A DNA stretch of 64,000 bases from Paenibacillus sp. G2S3 (GTDB taxonomy: Bacteria > Bacillota > Bacilli > Paenibacillales > Paenibacillaceae), in NCBI RefSeq assembly GCF_030123105.1, contig NZ_CP126095.1, positions 5,642,001 through 5,706,000 of the forward strand, given 5' to 3'. A model generated the notes under the pieces. That model saw only the letters and a list, made by a program, of their open reading frames with translations. It was not told the DNA's origin and made no database searches. Positions within the stretch are counted from its first letter, which is position 1; each line of letters begins with the position of its first letter. Below are positions 1-9,679 of the stretch, one piece after another. A program made the translations under genes and the position numbers.

Positions 1-295
1 CAATTTCCTCGCGGGATTTACGTAATTTATTAACGAATCTGACCAATTCACGTCCATCGGAATACGCGACAAAGCTTGGAATACCCATAATATTTTGTTC
101 CTGACTAACATCACCCACGGCATCAACGTCAACCTCAACCAGCGTTAGACGATCAGCATAGGCTTGCTCTACCTCAGGGATAAAAGGATCGATAAATTTA
201 CAGTCCGAGCACCAGTCCGCCTTGAATATGGCTACTGTTAACCGAGGAGATTGAATGGCTACCTGAAATTCAGCGGGAGAACTAATTTTGTCCAT
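1..295 (-). CDS. Thioredoxin-like protein, 3' end cut by window edge
   Basis: The reverse strand reads from an ATG at 295 to the window edge, giving 98 residues with no stop, so the C-terminus is missing. The fragment has a thioredoxin fold signature: a WCSDC redox motif near residue 30 after a beta strand, and an IMGIPSF segment containing the cis-proline near residue 73. WCxDC motifs are typical of small cytoplasmic thioredoxin-like proteins such as the YtpP type, which act in thiol-disulfide exchange. A purine-rich GAAAGGA ribosome site lies upstream of the ATG. The family is secure; the exact subfamily and substrate are not. Confidence 0.85.
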   Translation of the reverse strand, partial: MDKISSPAEFQVAIQSPRLTVAIFKADWCSDCKFIDPFIPEVEQAYADRLTLVEVDVDAVGDVSQEQNIMGIPSFVAYSDGRELVRFVNKLRKSREEI

Positions 296-373
296 AGCTT
301 GTTCAGTCCTTTCTTCCATATCTGTCAAATTTCTATTCTTTAAGTGAAGCAAAATGTTATGCAGAAGTCAAAC

Positions 374-2002
374 CTATTCTCTCATACGAACACGCGCAGG
401 CTGTAATTTCATCAGCGGATTCAACAATTTTTGCAATGCACGCGGATAACTGGAGATTTCCTGTTTAGTAAGCACACCTAGTACAATTAGCATGACCAGA
501 TAAATAACAACAACTGCAGCCCCTACAACAAGACAAGTGATCAGAAACGCCAGACGTGCAGGCATTAGATCTGTTAACAGAATTCCAGCTTGGTTAAGTC
601 CAAAACCAATACCTCCGGACACAAGTACCGCAATTGCGAAACCGCCCCAACGTTTACCCATAATTTCGAAAGGTACAATGGATTTCAGCATCCGTAAGTT
701 AAGAATAGTAATGACTACGAAACAAAGAGCTGTTGCGCCGATAATTCCATAGATCCCAAATACCTTACTCAGTAAGAAGCTTGCGGCTAATTTAACGATA
801 ATACCCACTAGCACATAATACATTGAAATGCGGGATTTGCCCATACCGAGCAAAATGGAGTTCGTTGTCATCATGGTGATTTGAAAGATCGTTCCAATCG
901 TAAGCATCGCCACAATTCCACTTCCGTCCAAGCTGCTGAACAATAAACCATTCACAGAATAAGCCGCAGCCACAAGCGCCAATACAATTGGCATCCCTGT
1001 CAGGATAGAAATCCGCAAAGCAAGTGTAATTTGCTTCTTCAAGTGTCCCTCATCACGACGGGCATAAGCAGCTGAAATAATCGGGATCAGCGAGGTACCT
1101 AGCGCAATGGCTAGTACTGGTGGAATTCCGGCCACACTTTGAGCACGCGTGGTTAGTATACCCAAAGCTGCTGTTGCACTCTCTCTACCCATCTGATCGA
1201 TAAGCAGTGGAACAGCCAAAGAAGTATCAATTACATTCACTACCGGAATCGTAAGTGAAGAGAGCACGATCGGAATCGATAGTGTGAAAATATCCTTGTA
1301 AATTCCCCAAATCGGCAATTTTTGAGTGGTATTGTAATTCAATCCTTGCTGCTTATCCTCTCGGCGCAGCTTGATTGCAAAATAAATCATGACACCAAAT
1401 GCTGCAATACTACCAATTACACTACCGAAGGATGCTCCCGCAGCTATAGTTGTATTGTTATACCCCTGCTGTAATAGAATATAAGCTAGTAAAATAGCGA
1501 CTAGTACGCGAGCGAACTGCTCTACAATCTGTGAAATACCACCAGCCATCATATTGTTGCGCCCTTGAAAATATCCGCGCATCATGGCAATTGCCGGAAA
1601 AAGTAAAAGCGCAGGTGCAATAGCCCTAACTGCCATCGCTGATTCAGGTACGTCAGCAATATGTGTCGCATAGAACGGAGCGCCGAAATACAGCAATGCA
1701 GTCATAACTACCCCTGCTGCTACCGAAAATATCAATGCTGCATGATACACTTGTCTAGCTTCTTCTGGACGATTCAGAGCGTACCGCTCGGAGACCATCT
1801 TACTAAGCGTACTTGGAATACCTGCTGTAGCCACGGTGAGTAGCATTAAATAGATATTGTTCGATACCCCAAATGATGCTCTCCCCACATCATCAAAAAT
1901 ATGATCCAGCGGCACCCGCTGAACAAGCCCGAGTACCCTTGCCACCAAAGCTGCAGCAGCAAGGATAAGCGTGCCTTTTACGAAAGACTCTTTCTTGGAC
2001 AA
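374..2002 (-). CDS. murJ: Polysaccharide/lipid II flippase of the MurJ-YtgP/SpoVB family
   Basis: This 542-residue protein is hydrophobic throughout and suggests about 14 membrane segments, the usual size and layout of the MOP-superfamily polysaccharide flippases. Bacillus YtgP (MurJ), of nearly the same length, flips lipid II across the membrane for peptidoglycan synthesis. The N-terminal segment, with a FVKGT start followed by a long helix, and the arginine-rich GYFQGRNNM loop near residue 150 match this group. The start is a TTG at 2002 with an AGGGG site about 8 nt upstream. SpoVB and YkvU are close paralogues in the same family, so family membership is certain but orthology to YtgP is inferred from length and the neighbouring cell-wall genes. 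Confidence 0.85.
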   Translation of the reverse strand: MSKKESFVKGTLILAAAALVARVLGLVQRVPLDHIFDDVGRASFGVSNNIYLMLLTVATAGIPSTLSKMVSERYALNRPEEARQVYHAALIFSVAAGVVMTALLYFGAPFYATHIADVPESAMAVRAIAPALLLFPAIAMMRGYFQGRNNMMAGGISQIVEQFARVLVAILLAYILLQQGYNNTTIAAGASFGSVIGSIAAFGVMIYFAIKLRREDKQQGLNYNTTQKLPIWGIYKDIFTLSIPIVLSSLTIPVVNVIDTSLAVPLLIDQMGRESATAALGILTTRAQSVAGIPPVLAIALGTSLIPIISAAYARRDEGHLKKQITLALRISILTGMPIVLALVAAAYSVNGLLFSSLDGSGIVAMLTIGTIFQITMMTTNSILLGMGKSRISMYYVLVGIIVKLAASFLLSKVFGIYGIIGATALCFVVITILNLRMLKSIVPFEIMGKRWGGFAIAVLVSGGIGFGLNQAGILLTDLMPARLAFLITCLVVGAAVVVIYLVMLIVLGVLTKQEISSYPRALQKLLNPLMKLQPARVRMRE

Positions 2003-2029
2003 ACCATTTCCCCTTCTTCACTGTTAAAA

Positions 2030-2515
2030 TTAAAACCGGACGACCCATATAAAAAAGAGGACGACCATAATAATTTGTAGCACAATTTTGACAACAGTAC
2101 TACTAAACAACCCAAGTATTGATCCTACACTTACTTTGGCAGCTTTAGCTGGTGAAGAACCCACGATCAATTCTCCTATAAAGGCACCCAGAAACGGACC
2201 AATAATAAGTCCGAAGGCTGGGATTACAAAAGGACCAATGATTAGCCCAATCGTACACCCGATAATCGATGAACGTGAGCCGCCAAATTTCTTAACGCCC
2301 CACGCCCCTACAACGTAATCAGCAATAAATAGAACTACAACGATCAGCGTTTGAATGATCCAGAACCAAACACCAAAAGGCTCGAAAGAAAAGAACCAGC
2401 CATATACGAAAAAGGCAAGATAAATCGCAAGCGCACCTGGCAGTATAGGGTACACAGCTCCGGCCAGTCCTACGGCGAATAAAGCAATAATAAGAATCCA
2501 ACCCAGGATCGTCAA
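2030..2515 (-). CDS. DUF456 family membrane protein
   Basis: The 161-residue protein is almost entirely hydrophobic, with four to five predicted membrane helices and glycine-rich turns such as the IIGPFVIPAFGLIIGPFLGAFIGE stretch. This pattern is characteristic of DUF456, a small bacterial membrane family of unknown role. Translation begins at a TTG at 2515, supported by an AGGAGG site 7 nt upstream. It lies 27 bp upstream of the flippase gene on the same strand and is probably co-transcribed with it. No catalytic residues are evident and I assign no function. Confidence 0.8.
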   Translation of the reverse strand: MTILGWILIIALFAVGLAGAVYPILPGALAIYLAFFVYGWFFSFEPFGVWFWIIQTLIVVVLFIADYVVGAWGVKKFGGSRSSIIGCTIGLIIGPFVIPAFGLIIGPFLGAFIGELIVGSSPAKAAKVSVGSILGLFSSTVVKIVLQIIMVVLFFIWVVRF

Positions 2516-2551
2516 TACTTAACCTCCTAATAGCAAATATGCTTTATGGAT

Positions 2552-3307
2552 TCACTTCGCAACAGCTTCATTAAAGATATATTTTTGAATGACTTCTGCA
2601 ATTCCATCATTATTATTATTAGCCACTACAGCATCAGCCTCTTCTTTTACCGTCTTCTGTGCATTGCCCATCGCAACCCCAAGCCCTGCCTGCTGAATCG
2701 CTGCAAGGTCGTTGAGGCTATCGCCAACCGCTATAACTTGGGACATATCTAGCCCTAGCAGCTTACAGACTTCCAAAATTCCGGCGGCTTTATTCACACC
2801 TAGTGGATTAATCTCCAAATTATGCGGAGAGGAGTTCGTAATCTCCAATCCACCCATATCTTGAAGACGAAGCAGCAGCTTATGACGAAGCTCATCATCT
2901 TCGGTGTGATAACCGAATTTAAGCCATTCTCTGCCTGTGACATCCCCGTCCCAGTTATCCTGTTTGTGGACCTTTTCCGTAGAATAGGCCCAGAACCAAA
3001 TGTCATCTTCCTTCGCAAGTTCATACATTTGTTTTACCAACATAGGGTCCATCAATGATCGACGATAAATTTCATGCGGCGCACGCCATACCTCACTACC
3101 GTTCACAGTAATCATCGGTGTTTCTAGTCCAAGCTGCTCAGCATATGGAAATGCACTTGTAAAAGCTCGGCCTGTCGACAGACAGACATGAACGCCTGCG
3201 TCGACCGCCTTTTGAAGCCATTTCACAGTTGTAGGTGTAATAATCTGTTCATCATTCAATAGGGTTCCATCCATATCCAAAGCAAGCAGGCGGTATTTGG
3301 CAGTCAT
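2552..3307 (-). CDS. Cof-type HAD-IIB phosphatase
   Basis: The protein has 251 residues from the ATG at 3307. A GTG six bases further upstream lies inside the ribosome site GGAGG and is unlikely to be the start. HAD motif I is the N-terminal DMDGTLL, with the first Asp as nucleophile. Motif II is the STGR segment around residue 47. Motif IV is GDSLNDLAAI near residue 199, and a large C2-type cap lies between. Cof-like enzymes are cytoplasmic and dephosphorylate sugar phosphates, FMN or other small phosphometabolites; the substrate cannot be read from the sequence. It precedes the DUF456 gene on the same strand with a 36-bp gap. Confidence 0.9.
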   Translation of the reverse strand: MTAKYRLLALDMDGTLLNDEQIITPTTVKWLQKAVDAGVHVCLSTGRAFTSAFPYAEQLGLETPMITVNGSEVWRAPHEIYRRSLMDPMLVKQMYELAKEDDIWFWAYSTEKVHKQDNWDGDVTGREWLKFGYHTEDDELRHKLLLRLQDMGGLEITNSSPHNLEINPLGVNKAAGILEVCKLLGLDMSQVIAVGDSLNDLAAIQQAGLGVAMGNAQKTVKEEADAVVANNNNDGIAEVIQKYIFNEAVAK

Positions 3308-3384
3308 TGCCACCCCTCCATTCTTTTATGCTCTCTATAGAGCAGCTGTTTATTTTTCAATCAATATTCACCTTAGTGTCAAAG

Positions 3385-5490
3385 TTACTGAGTACCTGTA
3401 GTCGTTCCTTCATTCGCAGGATCATTTGTATTATTACCTGACTGCAGACTCTTCTTCGGAACGCCATCTAGTCCATACTCCCAATCATAAGCATCAAAAA
3501 TTTTGCGTGCGACCGGCGCAGCACTCTGGGAACCAAAGCCTCCTTCTGGAATAACTACAGCTACTGCCAGCTTAGGGTTATTTCGTGGGGCATAGGCAAT
3601 AAATACACCGTTATCGCGAATTTGACCCTTAGCCACTTGTTGGGATGTTCCCGTCTTGCGAGCAAAATCATAAGGGAAATCAGAAAAAGCACTAACTTGA
3701 CTTCGCATTCCCTGCTTTATTTCTGTCCAGTAGGATTTATCGAAGGCTGTTACTTCATCTATTACCTCACGACCGAACTCCTTGACCACTTTTCCATCAG
3801 CATCCGTAATCTTGCTAACTAGCTGAGGTTTGATCCGTTGTCCTTCATTAGCAAGTGTAGCTACGTATTGCGCAAGCTGCAACACCGTATAACTACCTTG
3901 TTGGCCGAAAGAAGCATACACAAGTGCCGCTTGGGCGCTACCCGCAGCCTCTATATTGGTATAGTTAATCTGTCCTAAGAATTCATTTGGCAGGCCACTT
4001 CCTGTGGATACACCAAGGCCAAACTCTTTCATATATTTATCCCAGATATCTATACCCTTGCTTTTATATTTCTCATACAATCTTTTACCAACCATGTCAA
4101 CCATGAACGGATTCGAAGATTTTTCAAGCGCTTTTGCAGGGTCCATAGAACCGTATACGTGTCCACCCGCATTTCTTACCTTGGTTTCATGACCGGCTTT
4201 ACCAAAAGTGGCGTAGCCTATGTCCTGATAATAGGTTGAAGTTGTAAAGAGACCTTCATTCAAACCCACGAGTACGCTCAAAGGTTTAATCGTTGAACCT
4301 AGAAGCAGTACAGATCTTAGTCCATTACCTGACGTCCCTGAAGAAATCGGATTAATGGTACCATTCTGGTAGTTATCCATGATACTGTTCCAGACATCTG
4401 TGGATAAGGATCCCGATGTCCAAATATTCGTATCGTAGTCCGGCATACTTGCCATACTGACGATATTCCCCGTATCGACTTCCATCGCTACAGCGTAACC
4501 AGTTAAAGCATTAGGATGTGTTTTACCCTGTACAGGATTGGAATGCAGCCACTTAATCTGATCCATAATCGCCTGCTCTGTCTTCATTTGAATGTTCTTA
4601 TTAATGGTTGTCCAGACGTCATTGCCTTTCACAGGAGGGACTACACGTTCGACTTTCTCTGCCATGTTCTGTGGATTGACGGAGATTTCCTGATAGCCGT
4701 TTTGTCCCCGAAGCTCTCTCTGATACTGCAGCTCCAGGCCGTCAAATCCGACAAATTCGTCGTCCTTGTAAGTTAGTCCTGGCTCCGGATTGTTCTTCAT
4801 AGCATTTAAGATATTCTTATAAATATTAAGGCTGTTTGCTGATTTAAAAGGCTTGATATAACCTATCGTCTGTACGGCAACCGTATCTTTATCATAATGA
4901 CGAATGCTTTCCTCGACAATTTCAAGGCCTGGGTATTCACCCTTATGTTCCATGAAATAGGCTACTTCCTGAGTAGTCAGGTCCGCCTTAATTCGCCGTG
5001 CCATAAAGCCAAGTGATTTTCGGAAATATAAATCCAGTGCGTCAATAACATCTTTTTCTGTCATCTTCTCAGCTTTTGGATCACCATATTTATTGAAATC
5101 AGCTACCAGCTTGGCTGCCAATGCATCTGACTTGGCTTTAGCTTCTGGAGTTAGGGTAGTTTTACCGGTAATTTTATCTGTTTGCTTAGCGGTATACTCC
5201 TTATTGAGCGTAATATACAGCGATTGAACCGGCGTAGAGTACGCTAACTTCTCACCTTCAGCAGCATAAATTACACCTCTCATGGAAGCTAGCGGTACAT
5301 TTTTGGTATCTCTGCTTGTCTCCACTTCAGTTAAAGTGGGTCCTTCCACGAATTGCAACACAGCCAGGCGTATAATAATTACGCAAAATATAACAAACGT
5401 GCTAAAGAAAAACACGTTGAGTCGCAGGCCTATGGAACTTTTACTGTTGGTCTCATCTGGAGGTGAGGCCTGCTTACGGAAAAAACTCAC
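3385..5490 (-). CDS. Class B penicillin-binding protein, PbpA/PbpH-like (copy 1)
   Basis: This 701-residue protein has a short cytoplasmic N-terminus, one membrane anchor at about residues 25-47, a dimerisation domain and a C-terminal transpeptidase domain. The three penicillin-binding motifs are present: STIK near residue 399 carrying the catalytic serine, SSN near 459 and KTG near 611. Class B PBPs cross-link peptidoglycan outside the membrane. The length matches Bacillus PBP2a and PbpH, which act in side-wall elongation. The start is a GTG at 5490 with a GGAGA site 9 nt upstream. It lies 26 bp downstream of a clear paralogue and is probably in the same operon. The C-terminal tail after about residue 680 is low-complexity and rich in Asn, Gly and Thr. 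Confidence 0.92.
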   Translation of the reverse strand: MSFFRKQASPPDETNSKSSIGLRLNVFFFSTFVIFCVIIIRLAVLQFVEGPTLTEVETSRDTKNVPLASMRGVIYAAEGEKLAYSTPVQSLYITLNKEYTAKQTDKITGKTTLTPEAKAKSDALAAKLVADFNKYGDPKAEKMTEKDVIDALDLYFRKSLGFMARRIKADLTTQEVAYFMEHKGEYPGLEIVEESIRHYDKDTVAVQTIGYIKPFKSANSLNIYKNILNAMKNNPEPGLTYKDDEFVGFDGLELQYQRELRGQNGYQEISVNPQNMAEKVERVVPPVKGNDVWTTINKNIQMKTEQAIMDQIKWLHSNPVQGKTHPNALTGYAVAMEVDTGNIVSMASMPDYDTNIWTSGSLSTDVWNSIMDNYQNGTINPISSGTSGNGLRSVLLLGSTIKPLSVLVGLNEGLFTTSTYYQDIGYATFGKAGHETKVRNAGGHVYGSMDPAKALEKSSNPFMVDMVGKRLYEKYKSKGIDIWDKYMKEFGLGVSTGSGLPNEFLGQINYTNIEAAGSAQAALVYASFGQQGSYTVLQLAQYVATLANEGQRIKPQLVSKITDADGKVVKEFGREVIDEVTAFDKSYWTEIKQGMRSQVSAFSDFPYDFARKTGTSQQVAKGQIRDNGVFIAYAPRNNPKLAVAVVIPEGGFGSQSAAPVARKIFDAYDWEYGLDGVPKKSLQSGNNTNDPANEGTTTGTQ

Positions 5491-5516
5491 AGTTTATTTC
5501 TCTCCTTTTTCTCTAA

Positions 5517-7592
5517 TTATTCTTGAACGGGGCCTGACGCAGGAGTGACATTCTTTTTCGGCACACCATCGAGCCCGTACTCCCAATCATAGGCATCAAA
5601 AATTTTACGAGCAACCGGAGCAGCGCTTTTGGAGCCAAAGCCCCCTTCTGGTATAACAACCGCTACGGCTAGCTTCGGATTTTCTCGCGGAGCAAAGGCA
5701 ATAAATACCCCATTATCACGGTTTATATTTTTTCTGTCTGTTTTTTCAGAGGTACCTGTCTTACGTGCAAAATCATAAGGAAAATCATCAAAGGCACTAA
5801 CTTCACTGCTCATCCCCTGTTTGATCTCTTTCCAGTAGGATTTGTCAAACGTTATCGTATTAAGCACTTCTCTTTGAAATTCCTTAACCGCCTTACCTTG
5901 CGCATCCGTGATCTTGCTAACGAGTTGAGGCTTAATACGTACTCCTTCATTTGCAAGAGTAGAAGCATACTGGGCAAGCTGCAATGTAGTATAACTGCCC
6001 TGTTGGCCAAAAGAAGCATAGATAAGTGCGGCCTGCGAGCTGCCAGCCGCCTTAAGATCAGTATAGTTAATCTGGCCCGCTGATTCACCTGGGAGACCAC
6101 TTTTCGTAGATACACCCAGCCCGAACTCTTTCATATATCTGTCCCATACCTCAATGCCTTTATCCCCCGGATATTTCTTGTAAAGCTGCTTACCCACCAT
6201 ATCAATCATAAATACATTAGAGGAATTCATAATCGCCTTGGCCGGATCTAGTGAACCATATACGTGACCCGATGAATTTCTTACGGATGATTTATTATCC
6301 TTACCGAAATAGGTAATGCCCACATCTGAATAGGTTGTTGAGGTATTAAAGAAACCTTCCTTTAAACCAATTAACACAGTTAATGGTTTGATCGTAGATC
6401 CCATAAATACAAGTGAACTAAAATCATGACCTGATCTACCAGATGAATTCGAAGTAATCGTACCGTTTAGATGATTATTCATTATTTTATTCCAAACAGG
6501 TGTTGGTAAGGAGTCTTTAGTCCATACATTTGAATCGTAATCCGGCATGCTTGCCATGGCGACAATATTACCAGTCTCCACTTCCATTGCTACGGCGTAT
6601 CCGGTTAAAGCATCTGGATGCGTCTCACCTTGAACAGCATTGGTATGTAGCCATTTAATCTGATCCAATATGGCCTGCTCTGTCTTCATCTGAATCTGCT
6701 TATTAATGGTCATCCAAATATTATTACCCTTTACAGGAGCAACGTTCTGTTCAACCTTCTCAGCCATATTCTGAGGAGTCACTGAAATGACCTGATAACC
6801 ATTTTCTCCTCGCAGCTCTCGTTGATACTGCATTTCCAAACCATCAAACCCCACATATTCTTCTGCTTTATACATAAGTCCAGGGGGAGAATTTTTTTTC
6901 ATTTCACTACGGACATTCTTATACATCGCTATATCTTCAGTCGATTTGAACGGCTTTCCAAAGCCGACTGTCTGCACCGCTACCGTATCTTTATCGTAGT
7001 GACGAACACTCTCCTCCACGATCGTTAGCCCCGGATAATTGTCTTTATGCTCCATGAAATAGGCTATTTCCTCTGGAATTAATCCAGTCTTGATCCGTCG
7101 CGGCACATAACCTAAATACTTTTTGAAATCTAAATCTAATGAATCTAAGATATCTTGCTGCGTTAGCTTCGGTGCATTCGGATCTCCATATTTAGCAAAA
7201 TCAGCCGCAAGCCTTGTTGCAAGCATATCGGAGTTGTACTTCGCCTTCTCCGTAAGTGAGGTCTCCCCCGTTGCTTTATCTGTCGTTCTAGCTGTGTAAT
7301 CTTTAGTTAATGTAAGGTAAAGCGACTCCGTAGGTGTTGAATAGGCAATCTGCTCTCCTTCGGCAGCAAAAATAATCCCACGCATCGCTGCGAGCGGAAC
7401 AATTTTCGTTTCCCGGTTCGTTTCTTCTTCACTTAACAGAGCTCCCTCAGTAAACTGTAAACCTGCAAGACGTACGATAATAATACAAAAAATAAAAAAA
7501 GTGCCGAAGAAAAAAATATTCAATCTCAGACCTACAGAATTTCTTGAAGATATCCCGTCCTTAGGCGGGGGCTGCTTACCAAACAAACTCAC
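5517..7592 (-). CDS. Class B penicillin-binding protein, PbpA/PbpH-like (copy 2)
   Basis: The 691-residue protein is a paralogue of the one that follows it, with alignable sequence along almost its whole length and the same architecture. It has an N-terminal anchor, a dimerisation domain and a transpeptidase domain with STIK near residue 397, SSN near 456 and KTG near 610. All catalytic residues are intact, so both copies should be active. Translation starts at a GTG at 7592 behind a GGGGAG site. It probably works in peptidoglycan cross-linking during elongation. Divergence is strongest in the linker following the anchor (residues 90-140) and in the tail, suggesting an older tandem duplication rather than a recent copy. 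Confidence 0.92.
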   Translation of the reverse strand: MSLFGKQPPPKDGISSRNSVGLRLNIFFFGTFFIFCIIIVRLAGLQFTEGALLSEEETNRETKIVPLAAMRGIIFAAEGEQIAYSTPTESLYLTLTKDYTARTTDKATGETSLTEKAKYNSDMLATRLAADFAKYGDPNAPKLTQQDILDSLDLDFKKYLGYVPRRIKTGLIPEEIAYFMEHKDNYPGLTIVEESVRHYDKDTVAVQTVGFGKPFKSTEDIAMYKNVRSEMKKNSPPGLMYKAEEYVGFDGLEMQYQRELRGENGYQVISVTPQNMAEKVEQNVAPVKGNNIWMTINKQIQMKTEQAILDQIKWLHTNAVQGETHPDALTGYAVAMEVETGNIVAMASMPDYDSNVWTKDSLPTPVWNKIMNNHLNGTITSNSSGRSGHDFSSLVFMGSTIKPLTVLIGLKEGFFNTSTTYSDVGITYFGKDNKSSVRNSSGHVYGSLDPAKAIMNSSNVFMIDMVGKQLYKKYPGDKGIEVWDRYMKEFGLGVSTKSGLPGESAGQINYTDLKAAGSSQAALIYASFGQQGSYTTLQLAQYASTLANEGVRIKPQLVSKITDAQGKAVKEFQREVLNTITFDKSYWKEIKQGMSSEVSAFDDFPYDFARKTGTSEKTDRKNINRDNGVFIAFAPRENPKLAVAVVIPEGGFGSKSAAPVARKIFDAYDWEYGLDGVPKKNVTPASGPVQE

Positions 7593-7764
7593 CAGCTTTC
7601 TCCCCTTCTACAAAATAATGTCTGACATACCGTTGCCTGCGACATTGCTCTTATGATGAAGGTGATTTCTAAGCTGCTTTATTGTGAGCATGGCCTCGCA
7701 TTAAAGTTAAAATTGCTGTTACTTGAGTTTATTGTACCACACCCAAGGAGTTCAGCGCCCTCAC

Positions 7765-8910
7765 TCAGAGGGCGTTCTCCCTAATATGCGTTTCATTAAA
7801 ATCCTTCGGATTGAACCAATCTCCACTGCTCGCCCAAGTCGAATCCAGCGGGATCCAGGCTTGCCGATCACTTATATATACTTCATTCCAAGCATGAGCA
7901 CCATAACCGCCACGCCCATCATAACCTTGACCTGTTACAACCCGTACCTGTAAGCCCTGTGAACGAGCCATCACAGCATAAAGCCGGGCATAATCTATAC
8001 ACACCCCTTGCCGAGTGTCGAATGTATCCTGTGGTGTCTGTTCATGCCAGACCCTATTTTGCAAATAATTGTCAGCTTTAGCATAATCGTAAGTCACGCG
8101 TGTACCTACCCAATCATAGAGAAGTCTTGCTTTTTTCTCTTCATCTTGTGCTTGTCCAACAATGTCTTCTGCTGCTCCTATAATATCCTGAGGAATTTCA
8201 TGATCGATAACCTCATATTTTCTGCGAAGAATATCATTCATCTCTGCTGCAACGGTCTTCGTCAGAATAGGAAGTTTCTTCTGCACCGTCTCACCAACAA
8301 TAGGTTCAAATACAGCAGCAGCACTCTGACTATAGATTGGAGAGGACTCCACATAACGACTAAATCCACTCTCCGGATTTAATCCAACACAGATGAAAAG
8401 AGCAAGAACAATTACCAGACTGCGCATTAAGCCGATAATTAATCCAACCATTGCTCCTCCCATACGGCTTACCTGCGTAATCTTTCTGTCTTTAAATTTT
8501 TTGGTACGCCGCAATTGTGGAAAAGGAAGCAACATGGATAACAATCCTAGGAGCATACGAATTAACAGATAAGAAATCAGGAGTAACAATAGAAATCGAA
8601 CTAGCGGCGATTCTGATAACACAGACACCGCCGTATAATAAATTTGCTGCCACTGTGTAAGCTTCGTATCAGGAAGACTAATCCCCGATGCCCAAGTCTC
8701 TACATATGGATTGAGGTAGGCTGCTGCTGGGATAGCTAATACCAAAGATGCTATAGTAAATAATCCTGTTCCCAGCAGCCCAAATAATCTTCCGGTAGCA
8801 CTTGAGAAACCTCTGCTCCAGCCTTGCAATAGAGAGAAGACTACAACCAGCAGGAGGGCAATGGAAATGATATTAGCATCACTCACACTAGTCATCCATC
8901 CGTTTATCAT
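7765..8910 (-). CDS. Membrane protein with CvpA-like N-half and transglutaminase-like C-domain
   Basis: The 381-residue protein begins with four predicted membrane helices in a CvpA-like arrangement (residues about 15-190). A C-terminal transglutaminase-like cysteine protease fold follows. The catalytic triad is readable: Cys in GVCIDYA near residue 309, His in HAWNEVY near 345 and Asp in LDSTW near 360. Such proteins are usually predicted to place the catalytic domain outside the membrane, where it may cleave or cross-link wall or surface proteins. The start ATG at 8910 has a GGAGAG site. The gene follows a small membrane protein on the same strand. A hairpin overlaps the stop codon but lacks a T tract. 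Confidence 0.8.
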   Translation of the reverse strand: MINGWMTSVSDANIISIALLLVVVFSLLQGWSRGFSSATGRLFGLLGTGLFTIASLVLAIPAAAYLNPYVETWASGISLPDTKLTQWQQIYYTAVSVLSESPLVRFLLLLLISYLLIRMLLGLLSMLLPFPQLRRTKKFKDRKITQVSRMGGAMVGLIIGLMRSLVIVLALFICVGLNPESGFSRYVESSPIYSQSAAAVFEPIVGETVQKKLPILTKTVAAEMNDILRRKYEVIDHEIPQDIIGAAEDIVGQAQDEEKKARLLYDWVGTRVTYDYAKADNYLQNRVWHEQTPQDTFDTRQGVCIDYARLYAVMARSQGLQVRVVTGQGYDGRGGYGAHAWNEVYISDRQAWIPLDSTWASSGDWFNPKDFNETHIRENAL

Positions 8911-8971
8911 ATCCGCTCTCTCCTTTCAGTCGCGTGCTTGCTCGCATGTTATATTTTTGAGTCCAAGCCTC

Positions 8972-9409
8972 TTATTGATGTTTTCGGGCTTCCTCGATAA
9001 ATGTTTTTGTCGTATCTGTAACACTCCACTTCCCAAGACTAACACCACGGAAAGTAACCTCTACTTTATCTTCACCCGCTGCGCCCTTCACTTCAATATT
9101 CGGTGTTGTAATCGTAAAGGTCCCGTCTCCATTTGAAGTGTACTTCGCATCCTGCGCTTCTTTAAGCATAACCTCTTGCGCTTCCTTCTTTAGCGTGCTT
9201 ACCGTTCCATCTGCCACCTTATTCACAGCGTTACCAATTTGGTCCATTGTAACACCACTATAGATGAACAAACCTACAACGATCACAATGACAATCGCCC
9301 ATTTCAGAACGGTTTTGACCAAATTAACAACCGCAAACAGCAGGACAAGCGCAATTACAATAACTAGCCAATTTTCCCTTATAAACTGTGACCATACCTC
9401 TGGATCCAT
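8972..9409 (-). CDS. Small membrane protein of unknown function
   Basis: I start this gene at the ATG at 9409, after an AGGGG site, giving 145 residues. A longer reading from 9478 has no good ribosome site. The first 70 residues hold two adjacent hydrophobic helices. A short amphipathic region and a roughly 60-residue, probably beta-rich soluble domain follow. I recognise no family. It is 61 bp upstream of the transglutaminase-domain gene on the same strand, so the two may work together at the membrane. That is suggested by position only. Confidence 0.65.
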   Translation of the reverse strand: MDPEVWSQFIRENWLVIVIALVLLFAVVNLVKTVLKWAIVIVIVVGLFIYSGVTMDQIGNAVNKVADGTVSTLKKEAQEVMLKEAQDAKYTSNGDGTFTITTPNIEVKGAAGEDKVEVTFRGVSLGKWSVTDTTKTFIEEARKHQ

Positions 9410-9679
9410 CAATCTCACAACACCCCTATCGCCTAGTTTCGTCCCAAGAATTCTCTTTTCCCATAGACATAACGCCAATATTAATTATTATACATGAATA
9501 CCCATCATAATTCATGGTTCCACCCTCCGTAAAAGGTATACCTACTAGCAGAATTAAAAAAGCGGTATAAGCCCTCTCTGTCCCACGTAAAGTACAAGTA
9601 ATGCTTAAGAATTGGTTCTTCATTATTACGCCGTCCTGCATACACTTGTGCTGTAGGTGGCTCTCGGAGGTGTTTCCCT

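Noticed and set aside
8008..8382. 124-residue plus-strand frame rich in Cys and Phe
   Set aside because: It lies antisense to the transglutaminase-domain gene, with no ribosome site.
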